Below, in pieces: positions 1 through 9,184 of a stretch of DNA of 64,000 nucleotides. Source of the stretch: Sutcliffiella deserti (GTDB lineage: Bacteria > Bacillota > Bacilli > Bacillales > Bacillaceae_I); assembly GCF_020037475.1 (NCBI RefSeq), contig NZ_JAIQDB010000001.1, forward strand, positions 496,001-560,000, read 5' to 3'. The notes beneath the pieces are model-generated. The model was not told the origin of the DNA and made no database searches. It saw nothing but the letters and a program-made list of their open reading frames with translations. The position numbers and the translations under genes were made by a program. Every line of letters starts with the position of its first letter. The stretch's first letter is position 1.

Positions 1-290
1 ATATGCTGAACACCTAACTCTTTCAATATTAAAGTTGTCAGTATGCTAGCTTGAATATTATCCCCTATCGCTACGATAACATGATCGAAATTTCGTATTC
101 CTAAACTTCTGAGTACTGCTTCATCTGTTGCATCACCCACAACCGCATGGGAGGCTACATTAGCATATTCATTAACTTTATCCTCATCTGTGTCGATGGC
201 GAGCACTTCTACTCCTTCTTCACTTAAGGCTTTTACCATGCTTCCACCAAAACGACCTAATCCAATAACGGCAAACTCTTTCTTTTTCAA
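1..290 (-). CDS. ktrC: KtrC, K+ uptake regulatory (RCK) subunit, N-terminal part
   Basis: This is the N-terminal part of the cytoplasmic gating subunit of the Ktr potassium transporter, which pairs with the membrane subunit KtrD. The visible protein has the Rossmann nucleotide-binding motif GLGRFGG near residue 10 and the stretches NEYANVASHAVVGD and NIQASILTTLILKELGV, which match KtrC more closely than KtrA. The gene runs off the left edge, so the RCK_C domain, known in the family to bind c-di-AMP, is not seen. I chose the TTG at 290 because GGGGG lies 8 nt upstream and the protein then begins like KtrC (MKKKEFAVIG). An in-frame ATG at 305 has no ribosome binding site. Confidence 0.9.
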   Translation of the reverse strand, partial: MKKKEFAVIGLGRFGGSMVKALSEEGVEVLAIDTDEDKVNEYANVASHAVVGDATDEAVLRSLGIRNFDHVIVAIGDNIQASILTTLILKELGVQH

Positions 291-472
291 TGGCTTATCC
301 CCCATTAACTACATGTTTTCTTTTCTTTTATTGTATCATAACTGCAATATTTCAATAGTGTGAAAACGAATAAAGATGCAAAAAGATCTTGTAGTAAAGT
401 TGATAAACGAAGGTTAAAGGTGTAAAGTTACACCAAATAGATAATTTATAATACAAGGAGAAACTAAATACT

Positions 473-931
473 ATGATACAAACAGAAATAATTGAAGTCA
501 TTTCTAGCAAATTAAAGCTCATTCGTATTGAAGAGGGGTACACCCAGGATAAAATGGCAGAAATATTGGGAGTCTCAAAAAAAACATTAGTACAAATTGA
601 AAAAGGCAGAACGAATGGCAGCTGGACGCTTATAGTCGCTGCCTGTGCCCTTTTTCGTGAAAATAGTACAATGATATCAATTTTAGGGAAAGACCCGTTA
701 GAGGTAATTGAAACAGTTGCACACGAGCGCATTGACAAGAGCAAGGAAAAAACGTTGGGGGGGAAAATCTGGTGGAAGGAAATCTCCGAAACTTCTGGGT
801 ACCGACTACAGCAAAATGTTATTAGCCAGCATTACCGGATCTTAGATAAAAAAGATTATCGGTGGTTTAGCACATTTAGTAAAGAAGAAGCTGAGCAGCG
901 TTTCTTAGAGCTGGAAAATGAATTATGGTAA
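473..931 (+). CDS. XRE-family helix-turn-helix regulator
   Basis: This is a predicted DNA-binding regulator of 152 residues. Residues about 10-65 form a Cro/CI-type helix-turn-helix (IRIEEGYTQDKMAEILGVSK). The C-terminal half (about 95-152) is rich in W, Y and R, has no family I can name, and may be a dimerisation or ligand region. The start ATG follows AAGGAG by about 12 nt. The gene is monocistronic, divergent from ktrC and convergent with the ABC exporter, sharing a strong bidirectional terminator. It occupies roughly the place of rok in B. subtilis but does not look like Rok. Its targets are unknown; the neighbouring exporter is only a guess. Confidence 0.75.
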   Translation: MIQTEIIEVISSKLKLIRIEEGYTQDKMAEILGVSKKTLVQIEKGRTNGSWTLIVAACALFRENSTMISILGKDPLEVIETVAHERIDKSKEKTLGGKIWWKEISETSGYRLQQNVISQHYRILDKKDYRWFSTFSKEEAEQRFLELENELW

Positions 932-936
932 CGCAC

Positions 937-971
937 AAAAGGCACCGGTAAGTAACCGGTGCCTTTTGTTT
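937..971. terminator. Bidirectional Rho-independent terminator
   Basis: A perfect stem AAAGGCACCGGT / ACCGGTGCCTTT with a 5-nt loop is followed by T-rich sequence and preceded by A-rich sequence. It can end both the XRE gene and the convergent ABC exporter operon. Confidence 0.92.
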
Positions 972-989
972 ATAAATGAACTTTAAGAA

Positions 990-2837
990 TTAACCAACAT
1001 CTTGCATAGTGAATTGGGCTTTAACCAAATGATGGTAAATACCTTTATGCTCCATCAGCTTGTCATGATTTCCTTGCTCCATGATATTTCCATGATCAAG
1101 TACTATTATGTTATCTGCTTCTCTAATAGTAGATAATCTGTGGGCAATGATTATAGCTGTTCTTCCATTTAAAAGTTTCTTTAATGCGTTTTGGATTTGG
1201 ACTTCCGTTTCTGTATCAATACTAGCGGTCGCTTCATCCAAGATAATTATACGCGGATCAGCCAATAACGCTCTAGCAAATGAGATTAATTGCCTTTCCC
1301 CAACAGAAAGTACGTTTCCGCGTTCCTCTACTTCAGTTTCATAACCACTTTTCAGTTTTTCAATAAATACATTCGCACCAACTGCTTCAGCAGCAGCTTT
1401 CACTTCTTCATCTGTTGCGGAAGGGCGCCCAAAGCGTATGTTATCGTAAATTGTACCCGAGAATATGAATGTATCCTGAAGCACAACACTTATCTGGGAA
1501 CGTAAACTCTGCAGGGAAACATCACGGATATTGTAGCCATCGATTTTTACTGTTCCTCCTGTTGCATCATAAAACCGGGAGATCAGATTAGCAATTGTTG
1601 TTTTACCTGAGCCTGTATGTCCAACTAGGGCGACAGTTTGACCAGCTTCCATTTTGAGCGAAATCTTGTTCAGGGCGGTTCGTTTATTATCATAAGAGAA
1701 TTCTACCTCTTCAAATTCGATCTCACCACGAACATTGTCAATCTCCAACGCATGGTCTTTTTCATCCACATTAGGCTTTTCATCTAAAAATTCGAATATT
1801 CTCTCTGAAGATGCCATTCCTACGAGGAGCATATTATATAACTGACCTAACCTTGAAATCGGTTCCCAGAACATTCCTAGATAAAATGCAAATGAAACAA
1901 AGACCCCAATCGTTAATGTGCTTGTTCCGCCTTGAAGGTTTGATTGGATTAAATACGCTCCAAACCATATTAATATCGCGGTTCCAATTGCATTTGACAT
2001 CTCAACGAAAGGTCGAAAAATAGCATTTTGTTTGGTAGCATTTCTCCATGACTCGAAATTCTCTGTATTAATACGATCGAAAAATGCCATATTTTCTTTT
2101 TCTTGCGTAAAGGATTGCGTCACACGAACTCCTTGAATACTTTCATTTAAATGAGAGTTCAGCATCGATTGTTTGATACGAACATCCTGCCATGCTCTTC
2201 TAATCTTTCTACGTAAGCTTGTTGAAATAAAGAACATGATTGGCAAAATGATTAAAATAGCAGTTGCAAGCTCTGGACTTAGCGCAAATAAAATTACTAC
2301 GATACCCACTAGGAGCATAAAGTCCATCAACAAGTTAATAACTCCATTTGTAAACAGTTCCTGGAGAGAGTTAATGTCGTTCATTATTCTTACCAGGATA
2401 GATCCTGCTGAGCGCTGATCAAAGAAACGATGAGATAGGCTCTGAACATGTGTAAATAAGTGCTTTCTTAAATCATAGATGACATTTTGCCCAAGCATAT
2501 TCATCCATCTTATCCGAAAAGCATTAGAAACATAGGAAACTATATACAAAACCGTAATCAAGATTGCAAGTTGGGTTAAGAGATTCATATCTTGTTCAGC
2601 AATTGCATAGTCAAATACATACTTACCAATAATAATAGGAACAATTAATCGAACGGCAGTTGCCAATAACATCGTAATAATAGCTAATGGTAATAAGGTT
2701 TTGGAATATGGTTTCATATAGGAAAATAGACGCCACATTTGCTTCCAGTTAAACGGTTTTTCAATCGCTTGGTCTACCGAATAATAAAATCGCTTTTTAA
2801 CATTGTCATTCATTTCTACTTTTTTTTGTAGGCTCAC
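990..2837 (-). CDS. ABC exporter subunit with canonical Walker B (YknV-like)
   Basis: This is a half-transporter (615 residues) of the type IV multidrug/lipid exporter class. Six membrane helices (about residues 45-345) precede an ATPase domain with Walker A GHTGSGKT (about 405), H-loop AHRLST and Walker B ILDEAT (about 527) including the catalytic Glu. The signature is altered (LSVGERQ, about 508). It starts 16 bp after the partner subunit, so the two form an operon and presumably a heterodimer. Size and position near the rok-equivalent locus suggest YknV of B. subtilis, but I did not confirm this. The substrate is unknown. Confidence 0.88.
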   Translation of the reverse strand: MSLQKKVEMNDNVKKRFYYSVDQAIEKPFNWKQMWRLFSYMKPYSKTLLPLAIITMLLATAVRLIVPIIIGKYVFDYAIAEQDMNLLTQLAILITVLYIVSYVSNAFRIRWMNMLGQNVIYDLRKHLFTHVQSLSHRFFDQRSAGSILVRIMNDINSLQELFTNGVINLLMDFMLLVGIVVILFALSPELATAILIILPIMFFISTSLRRKIRRAWQDVRIKQSMLNSHLNESIQGVRVTQSFTQEKENMAFFDRINTENFESWRNATKQNAIFRPFVEMSNAIGTAILIWFGAYLIQSNLQGGTSTLTIGVFVSFAFYLGMFWEPISRLGQLYNMLLVGMASSERIFEFLDEKPNVDEKDHALEIDNVRGEIEFEEVEFSYDNKRTALNKISLKMEAGQTVALVGHTGSGKTTIANLISRFYDATGGTVKIDGYNIRDVSLQSLRSQISVVLQDTFIFSGTIYDNIRFGRPSATDEEVKAAAEAVGANVFIEKLKSGYETEVEERGNVLSVGERQLISFARALLADPRIIILDEATASIDTETEVQIQNALKKLLNGRTAIIIAHRLSTIREADNIIVLDHGNIMEQGNHDKLMEHKGIYHHLVKAQFTMQDVG

Positions 2838-2853
2838 ACTCTTTCACCTTCTT

Positions 2854-4608
2854 TCAATTTGTCTGAGCTTCCAGCACTGTTTTTTGATCTTTGTATTGAA
2901 TGTCATATATTCTACGATACGGACCTTTTTGTTGAATTAAATGCTCGTGGGTCCCTCTTTCTGCAACACTACCTTCTTCTAACACAACTATTTCGTCCGC
3001 ATGCTTTAAAGAAGAAATTCGATGAGCAATAATAAAGGTAGTGCGTCCAGCCATTGCATTCTTTAGTTCTCTTTGAATATTAAACTCGGTCTGCATATCA
3101 ACTGCACTAGTAGCATCATCCAGCACTAAAATACTTGGATCAAGAATCAGTGCACGCGCAATAGCTATACGCTGTTTTTGGCCACCTGAAAGACCCATTC
3201 CGCGTTCACCAAGCATTGTATCATAGCCATCAGGCAGCTCCATGATAAATTCATGAGCCTGAGCCATTTTAGCAGCTCGAACTACTTCATCCATAGAAGC
3301 ATTTGGTCTCCCATATGCAATATTTGATTTAATAGTTGAAGAGAACAAGAACGATTCCTGTAACACAAATCCAATTTGATTTCGAAGAGAATGAAGAGTG
3401 TATTTATTTATTTCTTTTCCATCAACTAAAATCCGACCATTCTGCGGTTCATAAAATCGGGTGATGAGCTGGGTAATACTCGTTTTCCCTGAACCTGTCG
3501 CGCCAATAAGACCAATGGTCTTTCCAACAGGTACATCAAAAGATACATTTTGTAATGCTGCTTTATCTTCATTAGGATAACTGAAAGATACATCTTCAAA
3601 TGTTACATGGCCTTTCATTTCATTAATATCCTTCGCTTCAGGGCTATCTTGAATATCTTCTTCAGCCTCTAATATTTCGAGTAAACGCTCCCCAGAAGCT
3701 TTTGCTTGTGAAAATTGATTAATAACGAATCCTAGGTTGGCAATTGGCCAAACAATGAACCAAACAAGACTAAAAAATGCTACTAGAGCACCAGGGCTTA
3801 AATTACCGTTGATAACTAAATAACCACCAAACCCAAGTAATCCTACTACACAGGCATTCCCGATAAACTCCATCAAAGGAAAAAACTTCGCCCATACATT
3901 AGATGTAGCTATATATTTATCTTTGTAATCCACATTGGAATTATTAAACTTATCGATTTGATGATTTTCCCGAGACAAAGACTTAACGGTATTTATCCCA
4001 CTAATGTTTTCTTGAACATTTGTATTTAATTTACCGAAGGATTTTCTGATTTTACGGAAAGCAGGATGCACTTTTTTATCAAAACGATAGGTTGTGTATG
4101 CTAAGAACGGCATGGCTAACAAGGTTACGAATGTTAGTGGTATGGAATAAAAAAACATCAATCCCAAGCTCAGCGTAACTAGGAGAACAAACCGAATTAA
4201 CTCTGCAAATCCAAAAGAAAGGAAGAATCGAAATCCTTCTACATCTGCTGTCAGTCTTGACATTAAGTCTCCTGTTTTTGCATTATCATAATAACGGAAC
4301 GGTAAAAATTGCAACTTTTCGTACAGTTCATTTCTTAGTCTATAAACAGACCTGATTCCGAAAAGATCACCTAAATACTGATTATAGTAAGTAAATAATC
4401 CTTTTAAAGACATGATTCCAATAAACCCGAGTGCTAAATAAGGAACATATTGGAACTGTTCTTCTACCATAACTTCATCAATTGTAAATTGTAAAATAAC
4501 AGGGTAGATAACAGTAATGACCGTTACAAGTAGTAAAAACACTAGCGAAATATAGAAGTTTTTACGATACGGCCAATAAAATTGCTTTAGTTTCTTAAAA
4601 GTCTCCAC
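2854..4608 (-). CDS. ABC exporter subunit with degenerate Walker B (YknU-like)
   Basis: This is the second half-transporter of the pair (584 residues), first in the operon. Six membrane helices (about 15-310) precede an ATPase domain with Walker A GATGSGKT (about 366), a canonical signature LSGGQKQ (about 472) and Walker B LVLDDATS (about 492), where the catalytic Glu is replaced by Asp. Its own Walker site is therefore expected to be poorly active, while its intact signature completes the good site of the partner. This asymmetry is typical of heterodimeric exporters such as BmrCD and LmrCD. The start ATG follows a GGAGG-type site. Confidence 0.88.
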   Translation of the reverse strand: METFKKLKQFYWPYRKNFYISLVFLLLVTVITVIYPVILQFTIDEVMVEEQFQYVPYLALGFIGIMSLKGLFTYYNQYLGDLFGIRSVYRLRNELYEKLQFLPFRYYDNAKTGDLMSRLTADVEGFRFFLSFGFAELIRFVLLVTLSLGLMFFYSIPLTFVTLLAMPFLAYTTYRFDKKVHPAFRKIRKSFGKLNTNVQENISGINTVKSLSRENHQIDKFNNSNVDYKDKYIATSNVWAKFFPLMEFIGNACVVGLLGFGGYLVINGNLSPGALVAFFSLVWFIVWPIANLGFVINQFSQAKASGERLLEILEAEEDIQDSPEAKDINEMKGHVTFEDVSFSYPNEDKAALQNVSFDVPVGKTIGLIGATGSGKTSITQLITRFYEPQNGRILVDGKEINKYTLHSLRNQIGFVLQESFLFSSTIKSNIAYGRPNASMDEVVRAAKMAQAHEFIMELPDGYDTMLGERGMGLSGGQKQRIAIARALILDPSILVLDDATSAVDMQTEFNIQRELKNAMAGRTTFIIAHRISSLKHADEIVVLEEGSVAERGTHEHLIQQKGPYRRIYDIQYKDQKTVLEAQTN

Positions 4609-4939
4609 ATGGTTCCCTCCTTTTGTGTATTCATGCTGGAAAATATAAGATAGTATCTAATATATCGAGTTTCGAAATATTTTTCCAGTCTTTTTTAAAA
4701 AAATTTAAATATTTATACTATTATCATAAAGTCCTAGTCTCAATTTGTAAGCGTGAAGAAGTCTGAACTTCTCTACAACTTTAGGTGGAGATAAAGATTT
4801 AGAGGAGATTATGCCTACACCGAAGTGAATATCGAGAGCTTTTACCTAAAGAAGAACTTTATACTATATGCATATTTGTTATGTCCTTATGAGGTTATTT
4901 GTTATCTTCTTCTTTCCATTTCGTTTGTATCTACATCTG
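4609..4939. other. Intergenic region upstream of the ABC exporter, no gene seen
   Basis: About 330 bp between the exporter operon and the ykuV terminator. The exporter-proximal half is AT-rich and should carry its promoter. The stretch 4740-4862 looks different: it holds a good ribosome binding site (GAGGAG) before an ATG that opens only a five-codon frame (MPTPK then stop). I see no protein-coding potential and no recognised riboswitch; it may be the remnant of an insertion element. Confidence 0.4.
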
Positions 4940-4981
4940 CAAAAAAAAGAACTCCAAGTTCCATTACTAACTTGGAGTTCT
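4940..4981 (-). terminator. Terminator of ykuV
   Basis: A 12-bp perfect stem AGAACTCCAAGT / ACTTGGAGTTCT is followed, on the minus strand, by eight T residues. It lies directly after the ykuV stop codon. Confidence 0.92.
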
Positions 4982-4988
4982 AACTTCC

Positions 4989-5438
4989 TTATTTCTCACT
5001 CTCACCTAAAACACGGTTTACTCGTTTTTCAAGCATTTTCATTCCACTACCGCCCGCTTGGAAGTGACGCAGATTACCTTCAGCATCAAATACATAGTAT
5101 GCAGGTACATATTGGTTTTCAAAGGCTTCTGTTAGTTTATGTTCATTATCCACAAAGATAGGTTGAGTGATGTCATGTTCACTTGCTACCTTTTTGATTT
5201 CGTCCATATCAAGGTCATCCTCGGACCTTGGCATATGAACAGCAATTACATTCAATTTATCCTTATACTGATCACGGAACTCGTTTACTTGGGGCATTGC
5301 TTCTTTACAAAGGTGACAGCTTATTGACCAAAAGTGAATAAGTGTCGGCTTATCTCCCAGTAATTCTGATTTTGTTACTTGTCCATTTAGCCATTCTGTG
5401 GCACCAGATAATTCCGGCATAGGTGAACGTAATTTCAT
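4989..5438 (-). CDS. ykuV: Thiol-disulfide oxidoreductase YkuV
   Basis: This is a thioredoxin-fold protein of 149 residues without a signal peptide. The redox motif CHLC sits in WSISCHLCKEAMPQ (about residues 36-49), followed by the thioredoxin-fold cis-Pro region QYVPAYYVFD. The sequence is close to B. subtilis YkuV over its whole length. YkuV reduces disulfides in vitro and is a cytosolic redox protein of the AhpC-TSA/TlpA type. It follows ykuU with its own terminator in between, as in B. subtilis. The start ATG has a purine-rich site upstream (GGGAGG, within 5441-5455). Confidence 0.95.
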   Translation of the reverse strand: MKLRSPMPELSGATEWLNGQVTKSELLGDKPTLIHFWSISCHLCKEAMPQVNEFRDQYKDKLNVIAVHMPRSEDDLDMDEIKKVASEHDITQPIFVDNEHKLTEAFENQYVPAYYVFDAEGNLRHFQAGGSGMKMLEKRVNRVLGESEK

Positions 5439-5491
5439 ATCGCTTAGCCTCCCATATGTAGTTTAATTTTGAAATATTTATTATATTTAGG

Positions 5492-5525
5492 AAAGAAAAG
5501 GCCTAACAAATGTAATGTTAGACCT
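5492..5525 (-). terminator. Terminator of ykuU
   Basis: The stem AGGCCTAACA / TGTTAGACCT (5499-5525, one G-T pair) is followed on the minus strand by TTTTCTTTCC. It lies 17 nt after the ykuU stop and before ykuV. Confidence 0.85.
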
Positions 5526-5542
5526 ATTTCTTATCCATTCTA

Positions 5543-6085
5543 TTATAATGTAGCTTGTCCAGGCTTCCAGTTAGCTGGGCAAAGTCCACCAGTTTGTAAC
5601 GCCTGAAGCACACGTAGAGTCTCTTCAACATCACGACCGATATTGTTATGGAATACTGTTTGGTATTGTAGTTCACCTTCTGGGCTTACGATATAAAGTC
5701 CGCGTAAAGCAATACCTTCGTCCTCAATCAATACACCATAGTCACGAGAAACCACATGGTTCGTATCAGCTGCTAAAGGATATCTTAATTCACCAAGACC
5801 ATTTTCTTTACGGTCTGTATTAATCCAAGCTAAGTGAGTGTGAATCGTATCAGTGGAAACACCAATGATTTCTGCATCCAAGTCTTCAAACTCATCATAA
5901 CGATCAGACATTGCAGTGATTTCAGTTGGGCAAACGAACGTGAAATCCATTGGATAGAAGAATAGTACTGTCCATTTTCCATTTTTCATGTTTTCTTCTA
6001 AGCTTACTTTTCCAAATTCTTTATTCGGCATTACAGCGTCCATTTCAAAACGTGGAGCTTGTTTACCTACCATGCGTTCTGCCAT
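5543..6085 (-). CDS. ykuU: 2-Cys peroxiredoxin YkuU
   Basis: This is a typical 2-Cys peroxiredoxin of 180 residues that reduces peroxides. The peroxidatic Cys is in FVCPTE (about residue 52) and the resolving Cys in GGLCPANW near the C-terminus. The frame is open 35 codons further upstream, but the ATG at 6085 has GGAGGG 6-7 nt before it and gives MAERMVGKQAPRF, the start of B. subtilis YkuU. It pairs with ykuV, a thiol-disulfide oxidoreductase that may reduce it, though that link is inferred from the neighbourhood only. Confidence 0.95.
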   Translation of the reverse strand: MAERMVGKQAPRFEMDAVMPNKEFGKVSLEENMKNGKWTVLFFYPMDFTFVCPTEITAMSDRYDEFEDLDAEIIGVSTDTIHTHLAWINTDRKENGLGELRYPLAADTNHVVSRDYGVLIEDEGIALRGLYIVSPEGELQYQTVFHNNIGRDVEETLRVLQALQTGGLCPANWKPGQATL

Positions 6086-6455
6086 TAAAAATCCCTCCAA
6101 AATAATATTTATTGAGAAAATAGCTTGTACTTTCTCAATTGCATTTTTATCAACATTAGTAATTATAAAACAAGGGCTTTTTTTAGTCAATATTAAATGA
6201 TAATTAATTTAAAATAGAATATGTAGAAAGAACCACTAAAATTTCTATTAACCCTTCATTGGTATTCCCTTTAAGAAGTAAAAAATACACTTCATACTAT
6301 AAATTCTATCCCTACTTATTACTTTACCACTCTTTAAATGAGGAACAAAACGATAAGCTTACGACGGTTAAACTTATTGTTTGGTTTTATAGTGTCTATC
6401 CTATATAATGCCTTAGTATGTAGTCAGAAATATAGTGCAGAGGAGATATGAACAG
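6086..6455. other. Divergent ykuU-ykuT promoter region
   Basis: About 370 bp of AT-rich DNA between divergent ykuU and ykuT. It must hold both promoters. A stretch near 6155-6168 (ATTAGTAATTATAA) weakly resembles a PerR box, which would suit a peroxiredoxin gene, but too few positions match to call it. No small gene is evident. Confidence 0.4.
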
Positions 6456-7295
6456 ATGATATGGGATTTTTCTGAAATAAACTTGTATGCTATTTTAACG
6501 GCAATCGGTATTATTTTTCTTAAGCTGATTGTCATACTCTTGGTATATGCAATTGTTAAATCACTAGGTAAAAAAGTGATTGCCCGCTTATTTAATCGTG
6601 CAGTAGAAAAGCAAGGTATATCAGCAGGAAGAGCAAAAACACTTGAAAAGTTAACTTTTAATATTTTTACATATGCTCTTACTTTCTTTTTAGTAGTAAT
6701 GGTACTGGAAAACATTTTTGATGTTCAAACCACCGCTATCCTTGCAGGTGCTGGTATACTTGGGCTCGCAATTGGTTTTGGTGCACAAGGGTTAGTAAGT
6801 GATGTTGTTACTGGATTTTTTCTGCTATTAGAAAAGCAAGTGGATGTAGATGACTACGTCACCACCGCTGGTTTCTCCGGAATTGTGGAAGAGGTAGGGC
6901 TAAGAACAACTAAAATCAGGGATTTTGATGGGTCCTTGCATTACATTCCGAATCGGGAAATATCTAATCTTACCAATCATTCACGTGGTAACATGCGAGC
7001 TCTAGTGGATATTGGTATTTCCTACGATGATAATATAGACAATGCTATTCTTGTTATGCAAGAGGTATGTGATGAAATTGCACATAAAAATGTGGCAATT
7101 AAAGAAGGGCCAAATGTAATTGGTGTTCAAGGCTTAGGAGATTCTGATGTAGTCATTCGTATTATCGCTAAAACAGAAAACATGCAACAATGGGCTATTG
7201 AGCGAGAACTTCGCAAGGCAATCAAGGAAGCTTTAGATGCTAATGGAATAGAAATACCATTCCCACATCAAGTAAATGTTGAGAAAAAAGCATAA
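6456..7295 (+). CDS. ykuT: Small-conductance mechanosensitive channel (MscS family) YkuT
   Basis: This is a membrane channel protein of 279 residues that releases solutes on hypo-osmotic shock. Helices lie at about 10-40 and 65-90, followed by the MscS pore helix ([18 protein letters not shown], about 98-115) and the cytoplasmic beta domain ([14 protein letters not shown]). A GTG start at 6435 is possible but lies just before the AGAGGAGAT site; the ATG at 6456 has that site 8 nt upstream and is the better start. It is single-gene, with its own terminator. Confidence 0.93.
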   Translation: MIWDFSEINLYAILTAIGIIFLKLIVILLVYAIVKSLGKKVIARLFNRAVEKQGISAGRAKTLEKLTFNIFTYALTFFLVVMVLENIFDVQTTAILAGAGILGLAIGFGAQGLVSDVVTGFFLLLEKQVDVDDYVTTAGFSGIVEEVGLRTTKIRDFDGSLHYIPNREISNLTNHSRGNMRALVDIGISYDDNIDNAILVMQEVCDEIAHKNVAIKEGPNVIGVQGLGDSDVVIRIIAKTENMQQWAIERELRKAIKEALDANGIEIPFPHQVNVEKKA

Positions 7296-7298
7296 CTG

Positions 7299-7328
7299 AA
7301 AAAAAGAGCTATAACGGCTCTTTTTTTA
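7299..7328 (+). terminator. Terminator of ykuT
   Basis: The hairpin AAAAAAAGAGC / GCTCTTTTTTT directly follows the ykuT stop codon and ends in seven T residues. Confidence 0.92.
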
Positions 7329-7381
7329 GTTGGTTGTGTTTAAAATAGCTGGTATTTCCATTATAGACTTGTTTACTTTTA

Positions 7382-7567
7382 GGCTGTGTTAAAACGCCGC
7401 TGTTGATTTCCGCAAAAGGCTACGAGTTCCGCGGTGCGGTGCTGGAGCCTCCTCGGCTGCGCCTGCAGGGTCGCAATCCTACCGCTATATTCCTGTTGGA
7501 GTCTCCGCCTTTTGCTCTAATCATCGCTGGAATAGCGTTATTATCAACACACAACTTTAACAGAGCC
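7382..7567. repeat. Family 1 element, copy A (MITE-like, 186 bp)
   Basis: This GC-rich non-coding element lies between ykuT and ykuS. Its ends are GGCTGTGTTAAA and, inverted, GGCTCTGTTAAA. The flanks TACTTTTA and TAATTTTA form a near-perfect 8-bp duplication (7 of 8). Inside are opposed arms containing GCAAAAGGC and a GC-rich centre. It shares its whole plan with the copies at 52559-52741 and 56835-57018. Confidence 0.85.
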
Positions 7568-7607
7568 TAATTTTAATAAGTTAACAACTTGGCTATAATA
7601 GCCCTTT

Positions 7608-7853
7608 TTAATGATTAATCTTACTTTCAACCTGTTGACAAACCTCATCTGCTGATAGGCCATGTGCCGAAATAACAGAACCTGCTGTTACGCTATTTTC
7701 AATCCCCATAACATTGTTGTCTATCCCTGTAATTACGCAGCAATCACAGCCTTTTGCATCGTTTTCACTTTTCAGTTGAACCACGTCATATCCTTTTTGT
7801 TGTAATGCATCCTGCACTGCAGATAAAGACTGTTCTACACCGATTTTTGGCAT
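7608..7853 (-). CDS. ykuS: UPF0180 protein YkuS
   Basis: This is a small cytosolic protein of 81 residues with no known function. It matches the YkuS/UPF0180 family in size, in its N-terminus ([20 protein letters not shown]) and in its central Cys pair (GCDCCVITG). The start ATG follows GAGGTGG. It lies between dapL and ykuT as in B. subtilis, with element A now between it and ykuT. Confidence 0.93.
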   Translation of the reverse strand: MPKIGVEQSLSAVQDALQQKGYDVVQLKSENDAKGCDCCVITGIDNNVMGIENSVTAGSVISAHGLSADEVCQQVESKINH

Positions 7854-7980
7854 AATTGGTCCACCTCCTCGTACTTAATTTGTCTTTCTTTTAAGAAATT
7901 ATGCTCTTGAGATGGAATGTTTATTAATGGCTGTTCCCATATTATTGTGGGCTTTATGTAAGTTGATACAATTTTTCAAA

Positions 7981-9114
7981 TTAATTATTCCCTTTTTCCG
8001 TCATATAGGAAACCAACATATCTATTGCGATACCGATCGCATCTTCATTTGGATTTAGTTTGGAATGGTGCAACCCATAAGGAGAATCCACGCCTAACCA
8101 AAACATGAACCCTGGAATATTTTCAATCATATACCCATAGTCTTCGCCAGTCATTGCTTCGGAACATTCGATAACATTAACTGCAGTATTTTCTCTAACG
8201 TAGGTCATAAAATCTGATGTTAGTTCAGGATCATTATCTACCTGGTGATACATACAACCATAGTCTATGTTAGCTTTACAGTTGTAACCTACCTCAATTC
8301 CGCGAATGAGAGCTTCAATCCGTTCTTTTACTTTTCTCATACTTTCAACTGATAATGTACGAATCGTTCCCTCAAGCCTTGCCTTTTCCGCTATTATATT
8401 TTGTACAGTACCACCTGTTATTTTTCCAATGGTAATTACTGCACTATCAAGTGGATCTACATTTCGTGAAATAACGGTTTGTAATTGCGATACTAAGGAA
8501 CATGCTGCTATAACCATATCATTTGTCTGATGAGGGTAAGCTGCATGCCCGCCTTTTCCAAACAGGTCTATAAAAAGCTCAGAAGTGTTGGCAAATAATA
8601 ATCCAGGCTTGGTAGCGATTGACCCTACTGGGTATTCTGGTGCAATATGAAGAGCCAACATCATATCAGGTTTCCATTTATTAAAAATAGCAGACTGGAT
8701 CATAGGTTGTGCTCCGCCTGGCCCCTCCTCGGCAGGTTGAAACATAAATACCATATTATCTTTCGCTGGATGTTGAGAGAAATGTGTTAACACACCAAGT
8801 GCTATACTCATGTGCAGGTCGTGGCCACATGCATGCATCATTCCCTTATGTAGAGACTCAAACGGAAGTCCAGCCTCTTCAGTAATCGGAAGACCATCCA
8901 TATCAGTACGGTATCCTATTGTTTTTGTAGGGGCTGTTCCATTTATTCGTACAAAAATACCTGTTTCCCATTCGATAATTTCAAGATTATGTTGATTAAG
9001 GCCTTTTAGATAACGTAGTAAGTAGCTTTGTGTTTTTTGTTCCTGGAATCCTAGTTCGGGTATTTGATGGAGTTCTCTGCGTATCTTAATAAATGGATTT
9101 GTCATTTGTGTCAT
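7981..9114 (-). CDS. dapL: N-acetyldiaminopimelate deacetylase DapL (YkuR)
   Basis: This enzyme removes acetate from N-acetyl-LL-diaminopimelate in the acetylase branch of lysine and peptidoglycan precursor synthesis. The M20-family sequence of 377 residues shows the metal-binding motifs [10 protein letters not shown] (about 94) and PAEEGPGGA (about 130). A GTG at 9123 lies inside the ribosome binding site AAGGGTG; the ATG at 9114 is 6 nt after that site and is chosen. It follows dapH by about 70 bp, with a hairpin between them, so expression may be partly uncoupled. Confidence 0.93.
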   Translation of the reverse strand: MTQMTNPFIKIRRELHQIPELGFQEQKTQSYLLRYLKGLNQHNLEIIEWETGIFVRINGTAPTKTIGYRTDMDGLPITEEAGLPFESLHKGMMHACGHDLHMSIALGVLTHFSQHPAKDNMVFMFQPAEEGPGGAQPMIQSAIFNKWKPDMMLALHIAPEYPVGSIATKPGLLFANTSELFIDLFGKGGHAAYPHQTNDMVIAACSLVSQLQTVISRNVDPLDSAVITIGKITGGTVQNIIAEKARLEGTIRTLSVESMRKVKERIEALIRGIEVGYNCKANIDYGCMYHQVDNDPELTSDFMTYVRENTAVNVIECSEAMTGEDYGYMIENIPGFMFWLGVDSPYGLHHSKLNPNEDAIGIAIDMLVSYMTEKGNN

Positions 9115-9136
9115 AGAATTCACCCTTTTCCTATAA

Positions 9137-9172
9137 AGAAGGCGCGGATTCTAATTTATCCACGCCTTTCTT
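9137..9172 (-). terminator. Hairpin between dapH and dapL
   Basis: The stem AAAGGCGTGGAT / ATCCGCGCCTTC type (one G-T pair) lies in the 70-bp dapH-dapL gap and is followed on the minus strand by TTCTTTAT. It could be a partial terminator or an mRNA-processing hairpin inside the operon. Confidence 0.6.
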
Positions 9173-9184
9173 GGTAATATTCAA

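Noticed and set aside
6155-6168. PerR box upstream of ykuU
   Set aside because: Only one half-site matches well; about 10 of 15 positions agree, not enough to call.
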